This document shows positions 1-5,940 of a stretch of DNA of 8,869 bases, one piece after another. Under the pieces are notes generated by a model. It had not been told where the DNA came from. It worked only from the letters and a program-made list of their open reading frames with translations, and did not search any database. This DNA comes from Bacillota bacterium (lineage in GTDB: Bacteria > Bacillota > Clostridia > Oscillospirales > Acutalibacteraceae). How positions within the stretch are numbered: the first letter of the stretch is position 1; each line of letters begins with the position of its first letter. The DNA lies in contig WQTL01000443.1 of the NCBI GenBank assembly GCA_009786275.1, positions 1-8,869 of the forward strand, written 5' to 3'. Both the position numbers and the translations under genes were made by a program.

Positions 1-2
1 CC

Positions 3-392
3 GCCCTTTGGGGTGACCCCCCGCCCCCCCTGGAGGCCGGCCTGCCCGCCGTTTGCCTCACCGGCAACGCCGCCATACTGACCGCCGTGATGAACGACAT
101 CGGCGGCGACTACGCCTTCGCCCAGACCGCCCTGGGCCTGGCGAACCCCGGCGATGTCCTCATCGCCATCAGCACCTCGGGGAATTCCCGGCTGCTGATC
201 CCGGCCATCAAGGTTGCCCGGGCAAGGGGCGCGCTGTGCGTGGGGCTGCTTGGCAAAGGCGGCGGCAAAATGAAAGACCTCGTGGATATCGCCATTGTCG
301 CGCCCGCCGACGAAACCTATCTGATACAGGAGCTGCATATTCAAATCTATCATTTGATTTGCGCGGCGGTGGAGGAGGAGTTCTTCGGCTAA
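3..392 (+). CDS. SIS-domain sugar-phosphate isomerase, GmhA-like (5' truncated by window edge)
   Basis: The frame is open from the left edge of the window (first full codon at base 3) to TAA at 390-392, so only about the last 129 residues are seen. The segment GLPAVCLTGN, then LLTA-like ILTAVMNDIGG, then PGDVLIAISTSGNS, then KGGGKMKDL-DIAIVAP, and finally ETYLIQELHIQIYHLIC matches in order the second half of GmhA-type SIS proteins (sedoheptulose-7-phosphate isomerase and relatives). The ISTSGNS loop is the phosphate-binding serine/threonine motif of the SIS fold, and the Q-E-xH segment near the end corresponds to the conserved C-terminal helix. Proteins of this family are cytoplasmic and interconvert phosphorylated ketoses and aldoses; the exact substrate cannot be read here. 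A ROK sugar kinase lies 560 bases downstream, and SIS-ROK neighbours often share a sugar-phosphate pathway. The gene converges on a small - strand gene with 9 bases between stop codons and no obvious terminator. Confidence 0.85.
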   Translation, partial: ALWGDPPPPLEAGLPAVCLTGNAAILTAVMNDIGGDYAFAQTALGLANPGDVLIAISTSGNSRLLIPAIKVARARGALCVGLLGKGGGKMKDLVDIAIVAPADETYLIQELHIQIYHLICAAVEEEFFG

Positions 393-401
393 ACGCGCGG
401 A

Positions 402-611
402 TCAGGCCGCAGGCACAGTGAACCTGTTTTCCTGCATGGTTTGTATCGTTTCTTTCATCGTGGATAGGTAATCGCCTGCGATATAGCCAAGCGTTTGGCC
501 TCGCGCGCCCGTCGCATCATCGTATATGATGCTGTTGAGTACAACCGCAACTTTTTCCCGCAGGATACCGAGTTCTACGAACGCGTCGTCGGATACCAGG
601 CTGTATAGCAT
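402..611 (-). CDS. Small unrecognised protein, 69 aa, divergent from the RHH regulator
   Basis: I do not recognise this family. The case that it is a real gene rests on its upstream signals: reading on the - strand there is AGGAGGG (forward 619-625), 7-8 bases before ATG (611-609), and an extended -10 TGATATAAT (649-641) with a -35-like TTGTGC (669-664) at a 17-base spacing. The protein begins MLYSLVSDDAFVELG, continues with a hydrophobic/amphipathic stretch (REKVAVVLNSIIYDD), and ends in a polar segment (DYLSTMKETIQTMQENRF). It looks soluble, with no signal peptide and no long membrane segment. It is the only - strand gene in the window, and its base composition is closer to the RHH gene than to the GC-rich flanks, which suggests the two arrived together. 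Being divergent from and sharing operators with an RHH protein, it could be a partner of that regulator, but no toxin or enzyme motif supports a function. Confidence 0.6.
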   Translation of the reverse strand: MLYSLVSDDAFVELGILREKVAVVLNSIIYDDATGARGQTLGYIAGDYLSTMKETIQTMQENRFTVPAA

Positions 612-640
612 GTGTTTTCCCTCCTCATTTGTTTACCTAT

Positions 641-669
641 ATTATATCACTACGTACTCATATGCACAA
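641..669 (-). promoter_or_regulatory. Promoter for the - strand small gene
   Basis: On the - strand, TTGTGC (669-664) and the perfect -10 TATAAT (646-641) are separated by 17 bases, and the -10 is extended by an upstream TG (TGATATAAT). This is a sigma-A-like promoter about 30 bases upstream of the start codon at 611. The spacer contains one of the two TACGTA-centred palindromes, so a protein bound there would occlude it. Confidence 0.6.
644..663. promoter_or_regulatory. Putative RHH operator 1 (ATATNNNTACGTANNNATAT)
   Basis: A 20-bp pseudo-palindrome centred on TACGTA (651-656), with ATAT arms at both ends; 16 of 20 positions agree with its own reverse complement. It shares 16 of 20 bases with the site at 689-708. 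It fills the -35/-10 spacer of the - strand promoter and overlaps the -10. The assignment to the RHH protein is inference from position and symmetry. Confidence 0.5.
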
Positions 670-679
670 GATGGAAAAC

Positions 680-709
680 TGTACAAATATATGGATACGT
701 AATCATATT
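680..709 (+). promoter_or_regulatory. Weak candidate promoter for the RHH-ROK operon
   Basis: TGTACA (680-685) and CATATT (704-709) each match the sigma-A consensus at 4 of 6 positions and are 18 bases apart, ending about 35 bases before the RHH start. The match is modest, but the layout mirrors the opposite promoter: a TACGTA-centred palindrome sits in the spacer of each. Confidence 0.35.
689..708. promoter_or_regulatory. Putative RHH operator 2 (ATATNNNTACGTANNNATAT)
   Basis: A second 20-bp pseudo-palindrome, centred on TACGTA (696-701) exactly 45 bp from the centre of operator 1, again 16 of 20 self-complementary. It overlaps the candidate -10 of the + strand promoter. The half shared most closely with operator 1 is TACGTA-x-TCATAT. 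Paired sites of this sort are typical of autoregulating RHH dimers, which bind side by side. Confidence 0.5.
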
Positions 710-727
710 TCTTTGTGCAACATCCAG

Positions 728-738
728 AAAGGGGTGAT
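728..738 (+). promoter_or_regulatory. Ribosome binding site of the RHH gene (start choice TTG 742 or ATG 748)
   Basis: AAAGGGGTGAT matches the anti-Shine-Dalgarno complement AAGGAGGTGAT at all but one base (G for A at the second position of the GGAGG core is compensated poorly). The core ends 7 bases before an in-frame TTG at 742 and 13 bases before ATG at 748, so spacing favours TTG while codon identity favours ATG. Confidence 0.6.
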
Positions 739-747
739 AGCTTGCCA

Positions 748-954
748 ATGAGTGAAGCGCAGAAAAGGGCACATGCAAAATACAGCCTCAAAGCTTATGA
801 CCGGCTGGAAATCATCGTGAAAAAGGGCAGCAAGGATGAACTGAAAGCCCACGCCGCCGAACAGGGCGAAAGCCTCAACGGATTTGTAAACCGGGCAATG
901 ATGGAGGCGATGGAGCGGGACAGACAGGCAAAACATATGGAGGGCAAACAATGA
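748..954 (+). CDS. Ribbon-helix-helix (Arc/MetJ-like) DNA-binding protein
   Basis: This is a 68-residue protein if started at ATG 748; the two extra residues from TTG 742 are possible because the ribosome site sits at better spacing for TTG. The opening MSEAQKRAHAKYSLKAYDR followed by LEIIVKKGSKDELKAHAAEQGESLNGFVNRAMMEAMERD is the pattern of a small RHH family common in Clostridia: an N-terminal basic arm, a beta strand (RLEIIVKKG, residues about 19-27) that pairs in the dimer to read the major groove, a first helix (KDELKAHAAEQ), the turn GESLNGF, and a second helix (VNRAMMEAMERD). Such proteins are dimeric repressors or antitoxins that regulate their own promoter; paired palindromes upstream fit that. 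Its stop codon overlaps the ROK kinase start (ATGA, 951-954), so kinase translation is likely coupled to it. It is lower in GC than the flanking genes. Which partner it controls is not shown; no toxin family is recognisable beside it. Confidence 0.8.
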   Translation: MSEAQKRAHAKYSLKAYDRLEIIVKKGSKDELKAHAAEQGESLNGFVNRAMMEAMERDRQAKHMEGKQ

Positions 955-1826
955 TCTACGCCGGCCTTGACCTGGGCGGCACAAAATGCGCCGCCGTCCT
1001 CGCCGAAGTCAACGGCGAAGCCATCACCTTCCTGGACCGCAGGGAGGTTCCCACGCAGGGCACATGGCGGGACGTCATGGCGCCCCTGCTGGATTTCCTC
1101 AAGGGGCATGCGCTCGCGGGCTGCGGCGTCAGCTGCGGCGGGCCCCTCGACAGCCGGGCCGGGGTGATCCTCAACCCGCCGAACCTGATGTCCTTCGAGA
1201 ACGTGCCCATCGTGCAGGTTGTTCAGGAGGCCCTGGGCTGCCCCGCGCGCCTGCAGAACGATGCCGATGCCTGCGCACTGGCCGAGTGGCGCTTCGGCGC
1301 GGGGCGCGGCACGCAGAATATGATTTTTCTCACCTTCGGCACGGGCCTGGGCGCGGGACTGATCCTGAACGGGCAGCTCTACGTGGGCGCGCGCAACCTC
1401 GCCGGGGAGGTAGGCCACATCCGCCTGGCCTCCGACGGCCCCGAGGGCTACCGCAAGCGCGGCTCCTTCGAGGGCTTCTGCTCCGGCGGCGGCATCGCGC
1501 AATTGATCGGGATGCGCACGGGTGAGACTTACACAGCGAAAGAGCTCGCGCGCCGCGCGGATTCGAATGACCCGCAAGCCCTGGCTGTCTGGGAGGAAAT
1601 CGGCACGCAGTTCGGGCGCGGCCTTGCCGTGCTGGTGGATATCCTCAACCCCGAGGCGGTCGTCGCGGGCAGCATTTACACCCGGGCACACAGGTTTCTA
1701 TACGAGCCCGCCATGCGCGCGCTGCGCGAGGAGGCCCTGCCGGAAAGCCTCGCGGGCTTCCGCCTGCTCCCCGCGGAATTGGGCGATAGCATCGGGGATT
1801 ACGCGGCGATTGCGATAGGTACGTAG
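951..1826 (+). CDS. ROK-family sugar kinase lacking the usual zinc-cysteine motif
   Basis: The 291-residue protein (usual family length about 290-320) has the ROK layout. Residues 5-12, GLDLGGTK, are the phosphate-1 loop; GVSCGGPLD at 59-67 belongs to the N-terminal lobe; QNDADACALAEWRFG at 102-116 contains the catalytic aspartate (D104) and sugar-contact asparagine; FGTGLGAGLILNG at 129-141 is the phosphate-2 loop; GEVGH at 152-156 holds the sugar-binding glutamate and the histidine that normally ligates zinc. The family's CxCGxxGC segment is replaced by GYRKRGSFEGFCSGG (166-180), so the zinc site is probably absent. ROK kinases phosphorylate hexoses or N-acetylhexosamines with ATP in the cytoplasm; the sugar here is not determined. 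There is no N-terminal helix-turn-helix, so it is an enzyme and not a ROK repressor. The start ATG overlaps the RHH stop codon, implying coupled translation and shared control. The SIS isomerase upstream hints at a common sugar-phosphate pathway. Confidence 0.9.
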   Translation: MIYAGLDLGGTKCAAVLAEVNGEAITFLDRREVPTQGTWRDVMAPLLDFLKGHALAGCGVSCGGPLDSRAGVILNPPNLMSFENVPIVQVVQEALGCPARLQNDADACALAEWRFGAGRGTQNMIFLTFGTGLGAGLILNGQLYVGARNLAGEVGHIRLASDGPEGYRKRGSFEGFCSGGGIAQLIGMRTGETYTAKELARRADSNDPQALAVWEEIGTQFGRGLAVLVDILNPEAVVAGSIYTRAHRFLYEPAMRALREEALPESLAGFRLLPAELGDSIGDYAAIAIGT

Positions 1827-1847
1827 AGACGCACGGCAGTGCGTCTC
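1826..1847. repeat. 9-bp perfect palindrome overlapping the ROK stop codon
   Basis: GAGACGCAC (1826-1834), loop GGCA, GTGCGTCTC (1839-1847). The stem begins at the last base of the TAG stop. No run of T follows, so it is not a standard intrinsic terminator; it could stabilise the 3' end of the message or be a fragment of a dispersed palindromic repeat, like its neighbour at 1859. Confidence 0.6.
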
Positions 1848-1858
1848 CGCACAAAACC

Positions 1859-1885
1859 TGTAGGGGCGGCTGCCCACAGCCGCCC
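1859..1885. repeat. GC-rich dispersed palindrome, copy 1
   Basis: TGTAGGGGCGGCTGCCCA followed by CAGCCGCCC. It folds as GGGCGGCTG (1864-1872), loop CCCA, CAGCCGCCC (1877-1885). The 27 bases match 6349-6375 at 26 positions. Both copies lie between genes, which points to a mobile or dispersed intergenic repeat. No T-run follows. Confidence 0.75.
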
Positions 1886-1950
1886 GCAGTAAAAACAAAT
1901 GCCTTTTTCTGCTTAGTTTTCGCACCAAATCCCCACCAAAGGAGGCACCC

Positions 1951-2868
1951 ATGTCCTTAACCGTAAGCAACCTCACCAAGCGCTTCGGCCCCAAAACCGC
2001 CGTGGACAATCTCAGTTTCACCATGGCCGAGCCCGGGGTCTACGGCCTCATCGGCACCAACGGCGCGGGCAAAACCACCACCATCCGCATGATCCTGGGC
2101 ATGCTCCCCGCCGACGGGGGCAGCGCCGCCTGGGACGGCCAGCCCGTCGCCAAGGGCGTTCGCTACGGCTACATGCCCGAGGAGCGCGGCATCTACATGA
2201 AGACCAAGGTGATCGAGCAGCTGGTGTATTTCGGCATGCTGCGCGGCATGGCGAAGTCCGAGGCCCTGCAGGCGAGCCGCCGCTGGCTGGAGCGCCTGCG
2301 CGCGAGCGAATACGAGAACATGCTGGCCGAAAAGCTCAGCAAGGGCAACCAGCAGAAGATCCAGCTGATCTCCACCCTGATTCACGACCCGCAGCTGCTC
2401 TTCCTGGACGAGCCCTTCAGCGGCCTGGACCCCCTGAACACCCAACAGTTCCACGAGCTCATCCAGGAGATGGCCGCGGCGGGCAAATACATCATCATGA
2501 GCTCGCACCAGATGTCCACGGTGGAGGAATACTGCCGGGAGATCACCATGCTGCACAGGGGTCAGGCCCTGCTGCAGGGGGATCTGAAGGAAATCAAGGC
2601 GGGCTACGGCCACACCAAGCTGGTGCTGGGCGCGCCGGAGGAGGCCTATGCCATGGCCCGTGCGGCGGGCCTGCGGCAGACGGAGGCCCGCCCCGATGAA
2701 AACGTCTTCGCCCTGCCGGAGACCGGCGCCGACGCCCTGTGCGAAAAGCTGCTGCGCGGCATGCTGGCGAAAAACATCATGCCCGCGAAGTTCGAGCTCA
2801 GCGAACCGGCATTGCACGAAATATTCATCAAAATTGTCGGGGAAGAGGAAGGGAGGCAGGCGGCATGA
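1951..2868 (+). CDS. ABC transporter ATP-binding protein, NatA-type exporter
   Basis: A 305-residue ATPase. Walker A is GTNGAGKTT (35-43); the Q-loop region reads YMPEERG (74-80), the E-for-Q form usual in NatA/YhaQ-like proteins; the signature is LSKGNQQK (129-136); Walker B is LLFLDEP (149-155) with the D-loop SGLD; the switch histidine is in SSHQM (184-188). The remaining C-terminal 90 or so residues match the accessory domain that follows the ATPase in this group. It should hydrolyse ATP at the inner face of the membrane to drive the permease encoded next. An AAAGGAGG ribosome site (1938-1945) sits 5 bases before ATG 1951. The stop codon overlaps the permease ATG (2865-2868), so the two are translationally coupled. 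NatAB exports sodium in Bacillus, but relatives export antibiotics or peptides, so the substrate is open. Confidence 0.92.
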   Translation: MSLTVSNLTKRFGPKTAVDNLSFTMAEPGVYGLIGTNGAGKTTTIRMILGMLPADGGSAAWDGQPVAKGVRYGYMPEERGIYMKTKVIEQLVYFGMLRGMAKSEALQASRRWLERLRASEYENMLAEKLSKGNQQKIQLISTLIHDPQLLFLDEPFSGLDPLNTQQFHELIQEMAAAGKYIIMSSHQMSTVEEYCREITMLHRGQALLQGDLKEIKAGYGHTKLVLGAPEEAYAMARAAGLRQTEARPDENVFALPETGADALCEKLLRGMLAKNIMPAKFELSEPALHEIFIKIVGEEEGRQAA

Positions 2869-4154
2869 ACCAGTTCAAGCAGATTTTCACCGTGGCGGGC
2901 TTCACCTTTCGCGACGCCGTGCGCAAAAAGTCGTTCATGATCACGAACATCATCTATATCGTGGTCATCCTGGGCGCGTGCATCCTCCTGCCTCGGCTCG
3001 GCGGCGGCGGGACGGGCATGGAGATCACAGGTATGTCGGAGGGCGTCAGCGTCACGGAGGGCGCCGGCTTCAGCACGGCGGTATGCCTGATCATCAACGA
3101 AAGTGAGGAACTCGCCGGAGACGCGGGCTTGACGGCCGTGTTCCCCTATACCTCGCAGAGCTACGACCCCGCGCAGCGCGAAGAGTGCCTCAAGCTGGTC
3201 AAGTCCGACGGCTCGTACGGCCTGGTGGAGATCAGCGCGGACGACCCGCCGCAGGTCACAGTCACAACCAAGGACATGATGAGCTCCTTCCCCGTCAGCC
3301 TTGTGTGGGAGACCCTGAACACCACCTACCGGGCGTACCAGTTCGGCCAGCTGGGCTATGACCATGCGCAGGCCGCGGAGGTCCTGCAAAGCGCCCTGCC
3401 GCTCGTCACCGAGATGGCCGACCCCCAGGGCATGTCCAACTACATCGCGGGCATGGCGCTGATGCTGCTGATGTTCATGACGATCTACGTCTACGGCTAC
3501 GGGGTGGCCATGAGCGTGGCCACCGAGAAATCCACCCGGGTGATGGAGACCCTCATCGTCAGCGCGAAGCCGCCGCGCATCCTGCTGGGCAAATGCATCG
3601 GCATGGGCCTGGTGGGTCTGCTCCAGCTGATGGGCGTACTGGCCCTTTCCGCGCTGGGCGCGAAAGTCTTCATCCCGGGCGGCACCTTCGCCGGGGGGAT
3701 CAGCCTGCCGGGCCTGACCGTGGGCAAGGCCGTGCTGCTGGTGGCGTACTTCCTCATGGGCTACGCGCTGTTCAGCATGATCAACTCCATGTGCGGGGCC
3801 ATGGTGAGCAAGATGGAGGACCTGCAGTCCGCCATGATGCCCGCCGCGCTCATCAGCGTGTTCTCGTTCTACGGCGGCTTCTACGTCACCATGGGGGCCA
3901 CCATGATGGGCGGCAACGGCGCCGGGGCGGGCAGGGTCATCATGCTTATCCCCTTCACCGCGCCCTTTGCCGCGCCCAACGTGCTGCTGTCGGATTCGGT
4001 TTCGCCCCGCACCCTCACGGCCTCCATCGCGATTTTGCTTGTCACCATCGTGCTGGTGAGCTTCATCTCGGGGCGCGTGTACTCCGCCTCTGTGCTGCAT
4101 TACGGCAGCCGGCTGCGCTTCGCGGATGTGAAACGCATGGTCAGGGGAAAGTAA
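2865..4154 (+). CDS. ABC-2 type permease, NatB-like
   Basis: The 429-residue membrane protein starts at ATG 2865, chosen because it overlaps the ATPase stop as ATGA and follows GGGAGG; the same frame is open further upstream but runs inside the ATPase gene. A short cytoplasmic N-terminus leads to membrane segment 1 (about 24-43), a long outside domain (about 44-190), and then a cluster of about five hydrophobic segments (roughly 193-215, 238-262, 287-308, 325-350, 395-413). EKSTRVMETLIVSAKPP (221-237), just after the second segment, is the hallmark coupling region of NatB/ABC-2 permeases. This architecture of one early helix, a large external domain, and five later helices is typical of NatB. 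It forms the membrane channel of the exporter with the preceding ATPase. A strong intrinsic terminator follows 16 bases after the stop, closing the unit. Confidence 0.9.
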   Translation: MNQFKQIFTVAGFTFRDAVRKKSFMITNIIYIVVILGACILLPRLGGGGTGMEITGMSEGVSVTEGAGFSTAVCLIINESEELAGDAGLTAVFPYTSQSYDPAQREECLKLVKSDGSYGLVEISADDPPQVTVTTKDMMSSFPVSLVWETLNTTYRAYQFGQLGYDHAQAAEVLQSALPLVTEMADPQGMSNYIAGMALMLLMFMTIYVYGYGVAMSVATEKSTRVMETLIVSAKPPRILLGKCIGMGLVGLLQLMGVLALSALGAKVFIPGGTFAGGISLPGLTVGKAVLLVAYFLMGYALFSMINSMCGAMVSKMEDLQSAMMPAALISVFSFYGGFYVTMGATMMGGNGAGAGRVIMLIPFTAPFAAPNVLLSDSVSPRTLTASIAILLVTIVLVSFISGRVYSASVLHYGSRLRFADVKRMVRGK

Positions 4155-4170
4155 GCAGTATCAAATGGAG

Positions 4171-4215
4171 AAGCAACCGCCCAGCTACCAAGCGAAGGGG
4201 CGGTTGCTTTTTGTT
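4171..4215 (+). terminator. Intrinsic terminator of the ABC exporter unit
   Basis: AAGCAACCGCCC (4171-4182) pairs perfectly over 12 bases with GGGCGGTTGCTT (4198-4209) across a 15-base loop, and the stem runs directly into TTTTTGTT (4208-4215). It lies 16 bases after the permease stop codon. This is the clearest terminator in the window. Confidence 0.92.
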
Positions 4216-4279
4216 GCCTTATACATGATTCTTCCAAAAATTACAAGAAAAATCCCACAAAATTTTCCGTAACTTTCAA

Positions 4280-4308
4280 TTGCATTTCCCCCCAAGCCTT
4301 GTTATAAT
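4280..4308 (+). promoter_or_regulatory. Near-consensus sigma-A promoter for the lipoprotein gene
   Basis: TTGCAT (4280-4285), a 17-base spacer, and a perfect TATAAT (4303-4308). The upstream 60 bases are rich in A and T runs and may act as an UP element. Transcription would start near 4315, giving a short leader before the TTG start at 4344. Confidence 0.85.
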
Positions 4309-4330
4309 AGTATTCGTATCTCTTAGCATC

Positions 4331-4336
4331 GGAGGG
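4331..4336 (+). promoter_or_regulatory. Ribosome binding site that fixes a TTG start
   Basis: GGAGGG ends 7 bases before TTG 4344. No ATG lies at usable spacing, and the TTG gives a complete lipoprotein signal peptide, so the TTG start is well supported. Confidence 0.8.
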
Positions 4337-4343
4337 CGCGCCG

Positions 4344-5909
4344 TTGTATCCCCGGACAAGACGAATCACAGCCCTGCTGCTGGCTTTCACGCTGGCGGCG
4401 TGCCTTTACGCGTGCAAGCCCGGCGCGCCGGACGAACCCGAGACCGCCGCCCCGCCGGCCACGCAGGCGCAGCCCCGGGATACCCTCACCCTCCCCTTCG
4501 CGCGGCAGGACGTCCTCAACCCCTACGCGCTGACCGCGGCGCTCAACCGAAACTTAAGCACGCTGCTCTACGAGGGCCTCTTCCTCACCGATGAAACCTG
4601 GAAGGCCCGGCCCGTGCTGGCCGAAAAAATCGAGCAGACCGCCCCGCTGGCCTGGCTTGTCACCCTGCGGGCCGGGCGCGTGTTCCACAGCGGCGCGGCG
4701 GTCACGGCGGCGGACGTCGTGTATTCGTTCAACAAAGCCCGGAATACGCGGGATTTCGAGGCACGGCTAGAAAACATCTCCAAATGCGCCGCAGTGGAAG
4801 GCGCAGTGGAGTTCACCCTGCGCGGCGCGAACCAATACGTCGCCGCCAACCTGGATTTCCCCATCGTGCCCGCGGGCAGCGCGGAGACCGGCCTGCTGCC
4901 CGAGGCCAAGGGCGGGTACCTTTTCACCAAGGCGAGCACCCCCGCCGGCACGGGGAAGTATAAACTATCTGAGCGCGAAAACGCCTTCGTGCTGGAATAC
5001 GACGCGCGCCACCCCGGCCCCGCGCCCTGGGTCACGACGATAGAGCTCTACGGCACGCACAGCGCCGGCGCGCTGCTGTACGGCCTGGAGATGGGCAACT
5101 ACCACTTCGCCTACGACAACCTCAACGACGGCGAAACCGCCCGGGTCAACGCCACCACCATGCGCGTGCCCACCACGAACCTGGTCTACCTCGGCTACAA
5201 TTCCAACCGCGGCGCCCTGCAGGATGCCGGCGTGCGCGCGGCCCTGGGCGCGTGCATCAACAAGGCCGCCCTGCTCAGCGAGGCCTTCCACAGCTACGCC
5301 CGCCCCACGGACACCCCCTTCCCGCCCGGCTGGCACGGGATTACGCAGGGCGATTTCGATAAGCCATATAACGCCGCCGGCGCGCGCAAAGCCCTGGAGG
5401 ACCTGGGCTACACGGAGCTGAAGAACGGCGTGCGCGGCTCGCGCCACAGGCAGCTGAGCTTCACCCTGCTGGTCAACAGCGACAGCCCCGCCAAGCTGGC
5501 CGCCGCCCGCGCGGTGAAGGTCCAGCTGGGGACCTGCCAGATCGCGGTGGACGTGCAGGCGGTGCCCGAGGCGCAGTACCTGGCCGCGGTGCGCGGCGGT
5601 TGGTTCGACATGTATATCGGCGAGGTCCGCCTGACGCCCGACTGCTCCCTCGCGCCGCTGCTGCTTTCCGGGGGCGCGGCGAGCGCGGGCATCAACGTCT
5701 GGGGCGCGGCCTCCAGCGCCTACGGGCAGCTGCTGCAGGGGCTCATCCCCGCCGCGAAGTTCGTCAGCGTATTCCAGGAGGAGATGCCCTTCCTGCCCCT
5801 TGGCTGCCGCGACGGCATGGCCGCCGCCGTGCGGGGCCTGCGCGTGCCCGCGGGGCCGCGGCAGGGCGACCTGTTCTGCGGCATCGCGGAATGGGAATTT
5901 TTGAACTGA
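4344..5909 (+). CDS. Extracellular solute-binding lipoprotein, family 5 (peptide-type)
   Basis: The 521-residue protein begins at TTG 4344 with a lipoprotein signal: basic YPRTRR, hydrophobic ITALLLAFT, then the lipobox LAAC with lipidated Cys20 (a second cysteine in LYAC at 24 is a weaker candidate). A proline/alanine-rich linker (about 25-45) leads to the SBP family 5 fold: LLYEGLF (74-80), TAADVVYSFNKAR (121-133), GTGKYKL (202-208, the family's GTGPYKL), and the later VRAALGACINKAAL segment, which matches the helix of OppA/DppA-type proteins. Length is normal for the family. Such proteins sit on the outer face of the membrane and hand peptides, nickel or oligosaccharides to an ABC importer. 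No opp/dpp permease or ATPase gene adjoins it: it is bounded by a terminator and its own promoter upstream and the Asp23 gene downstream. It may therefore be an orphan receptor serving a distant importer. The ligand cannot be inferred. Confidence 0.88.
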   Translation: MYPRTRRITALLLAFTLAACLYACKPGAPDEPETAAPPATQAQPRDTLTLPFARQDVLNPYALTAALNRNLSTLLYEGLFLTDETWKARPVLAEKIEQTAPLAWLVTLRAGRVFHSGAAVTAADVVYSFNKARNTRDFEARLENISKCAAVEGAVEFTLRGANQYVAANLDFPIVPAGSAETGLLPEAKGGYLFTKASTPAGTGKYKLSERENAFVLEYDARHPGPAPWVTTIELYGTHSAGALLYGLEMGNYHFAYDNLNDGETARVNATTMRVPTTNLVYLGYNSNRGALQDAGVRAALGACINKAALLSEAFHSYARPTDTPFPPGWHGITQGDFDKPYNAAGARKALEDLGYTELKNGVRGSRHRQLSFTLLVNSDSPAKLAAARAVKVQLGTCQIAVDVQAVPEAQYLAAVRGGWFDMYIGEVRLTPDCSLAPLLLSGGAASAGINVWGAASSAYGQLLQGLIPAAKFVSVFQEEMPFLPLGCRDGMAAAVRGLRVPAGPRQGDLFCGIAEWEFLN

Positions 5910-5922
5910 CAAAAAATTATAC

Positions 5923-5940
5923 AACCCGCAAGGGTTTTCC
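5923..5940 (+). terminator. Weak candidate terminator after the lipoprotein gene
   Basis: AACCC (5923-5927), loop GCAA, GGGTT (5932-5936), followed by TTCC and then CCTTTTCCC. The stem is only 5 bp and the T-tract is interrupted, so termination is likely partial at best. The tetraloop is of the stable GNRA type. Confidence 0.3.

Noticed and set aside
715..747. An earlier GTG start at 715 for the RHH protein
   Set aside because: It would place the strong ribosome site inside the coding sequence and would add residues with no match to the family's usual start.
795..1691. A 298-codon open frame on the - strand
   Set aside because: It is antisense to the RHH gene and the ROK kinase, whose active-site motifs are unambiguous on the + strand.
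1859..1885. The GC-rich hairpin as a Rho-independent terminator for the kinase gene
   Set aside because: The stem is followed by GCAGTAAAAAC and not by a T-run, and the same sequence recurs at 6349, so a dispersed repeat explains it better.
1886..1940. A promoter directly before the ABC exporter genes
   Set aside because: The gap contains T-rich stretches but no convincing -35/-10 pair at proper spacing, so none is called.
2646..4100. A 484-codon open frame on the - strand
   Set aside because: It lies entirely opposite the ABC ATPase end and the permease, is rich in His, Gly, Arg and Ala without domains, and reflects GC-rich codons of the + strand genes.
5901..5923. A promoter for the Asp23 gene made of TTGAAC and TATACA
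   Set aside because: The two hexamers are only 11 bases apart, too close for a sigma-A promoter, and no better pair was found in this gap.
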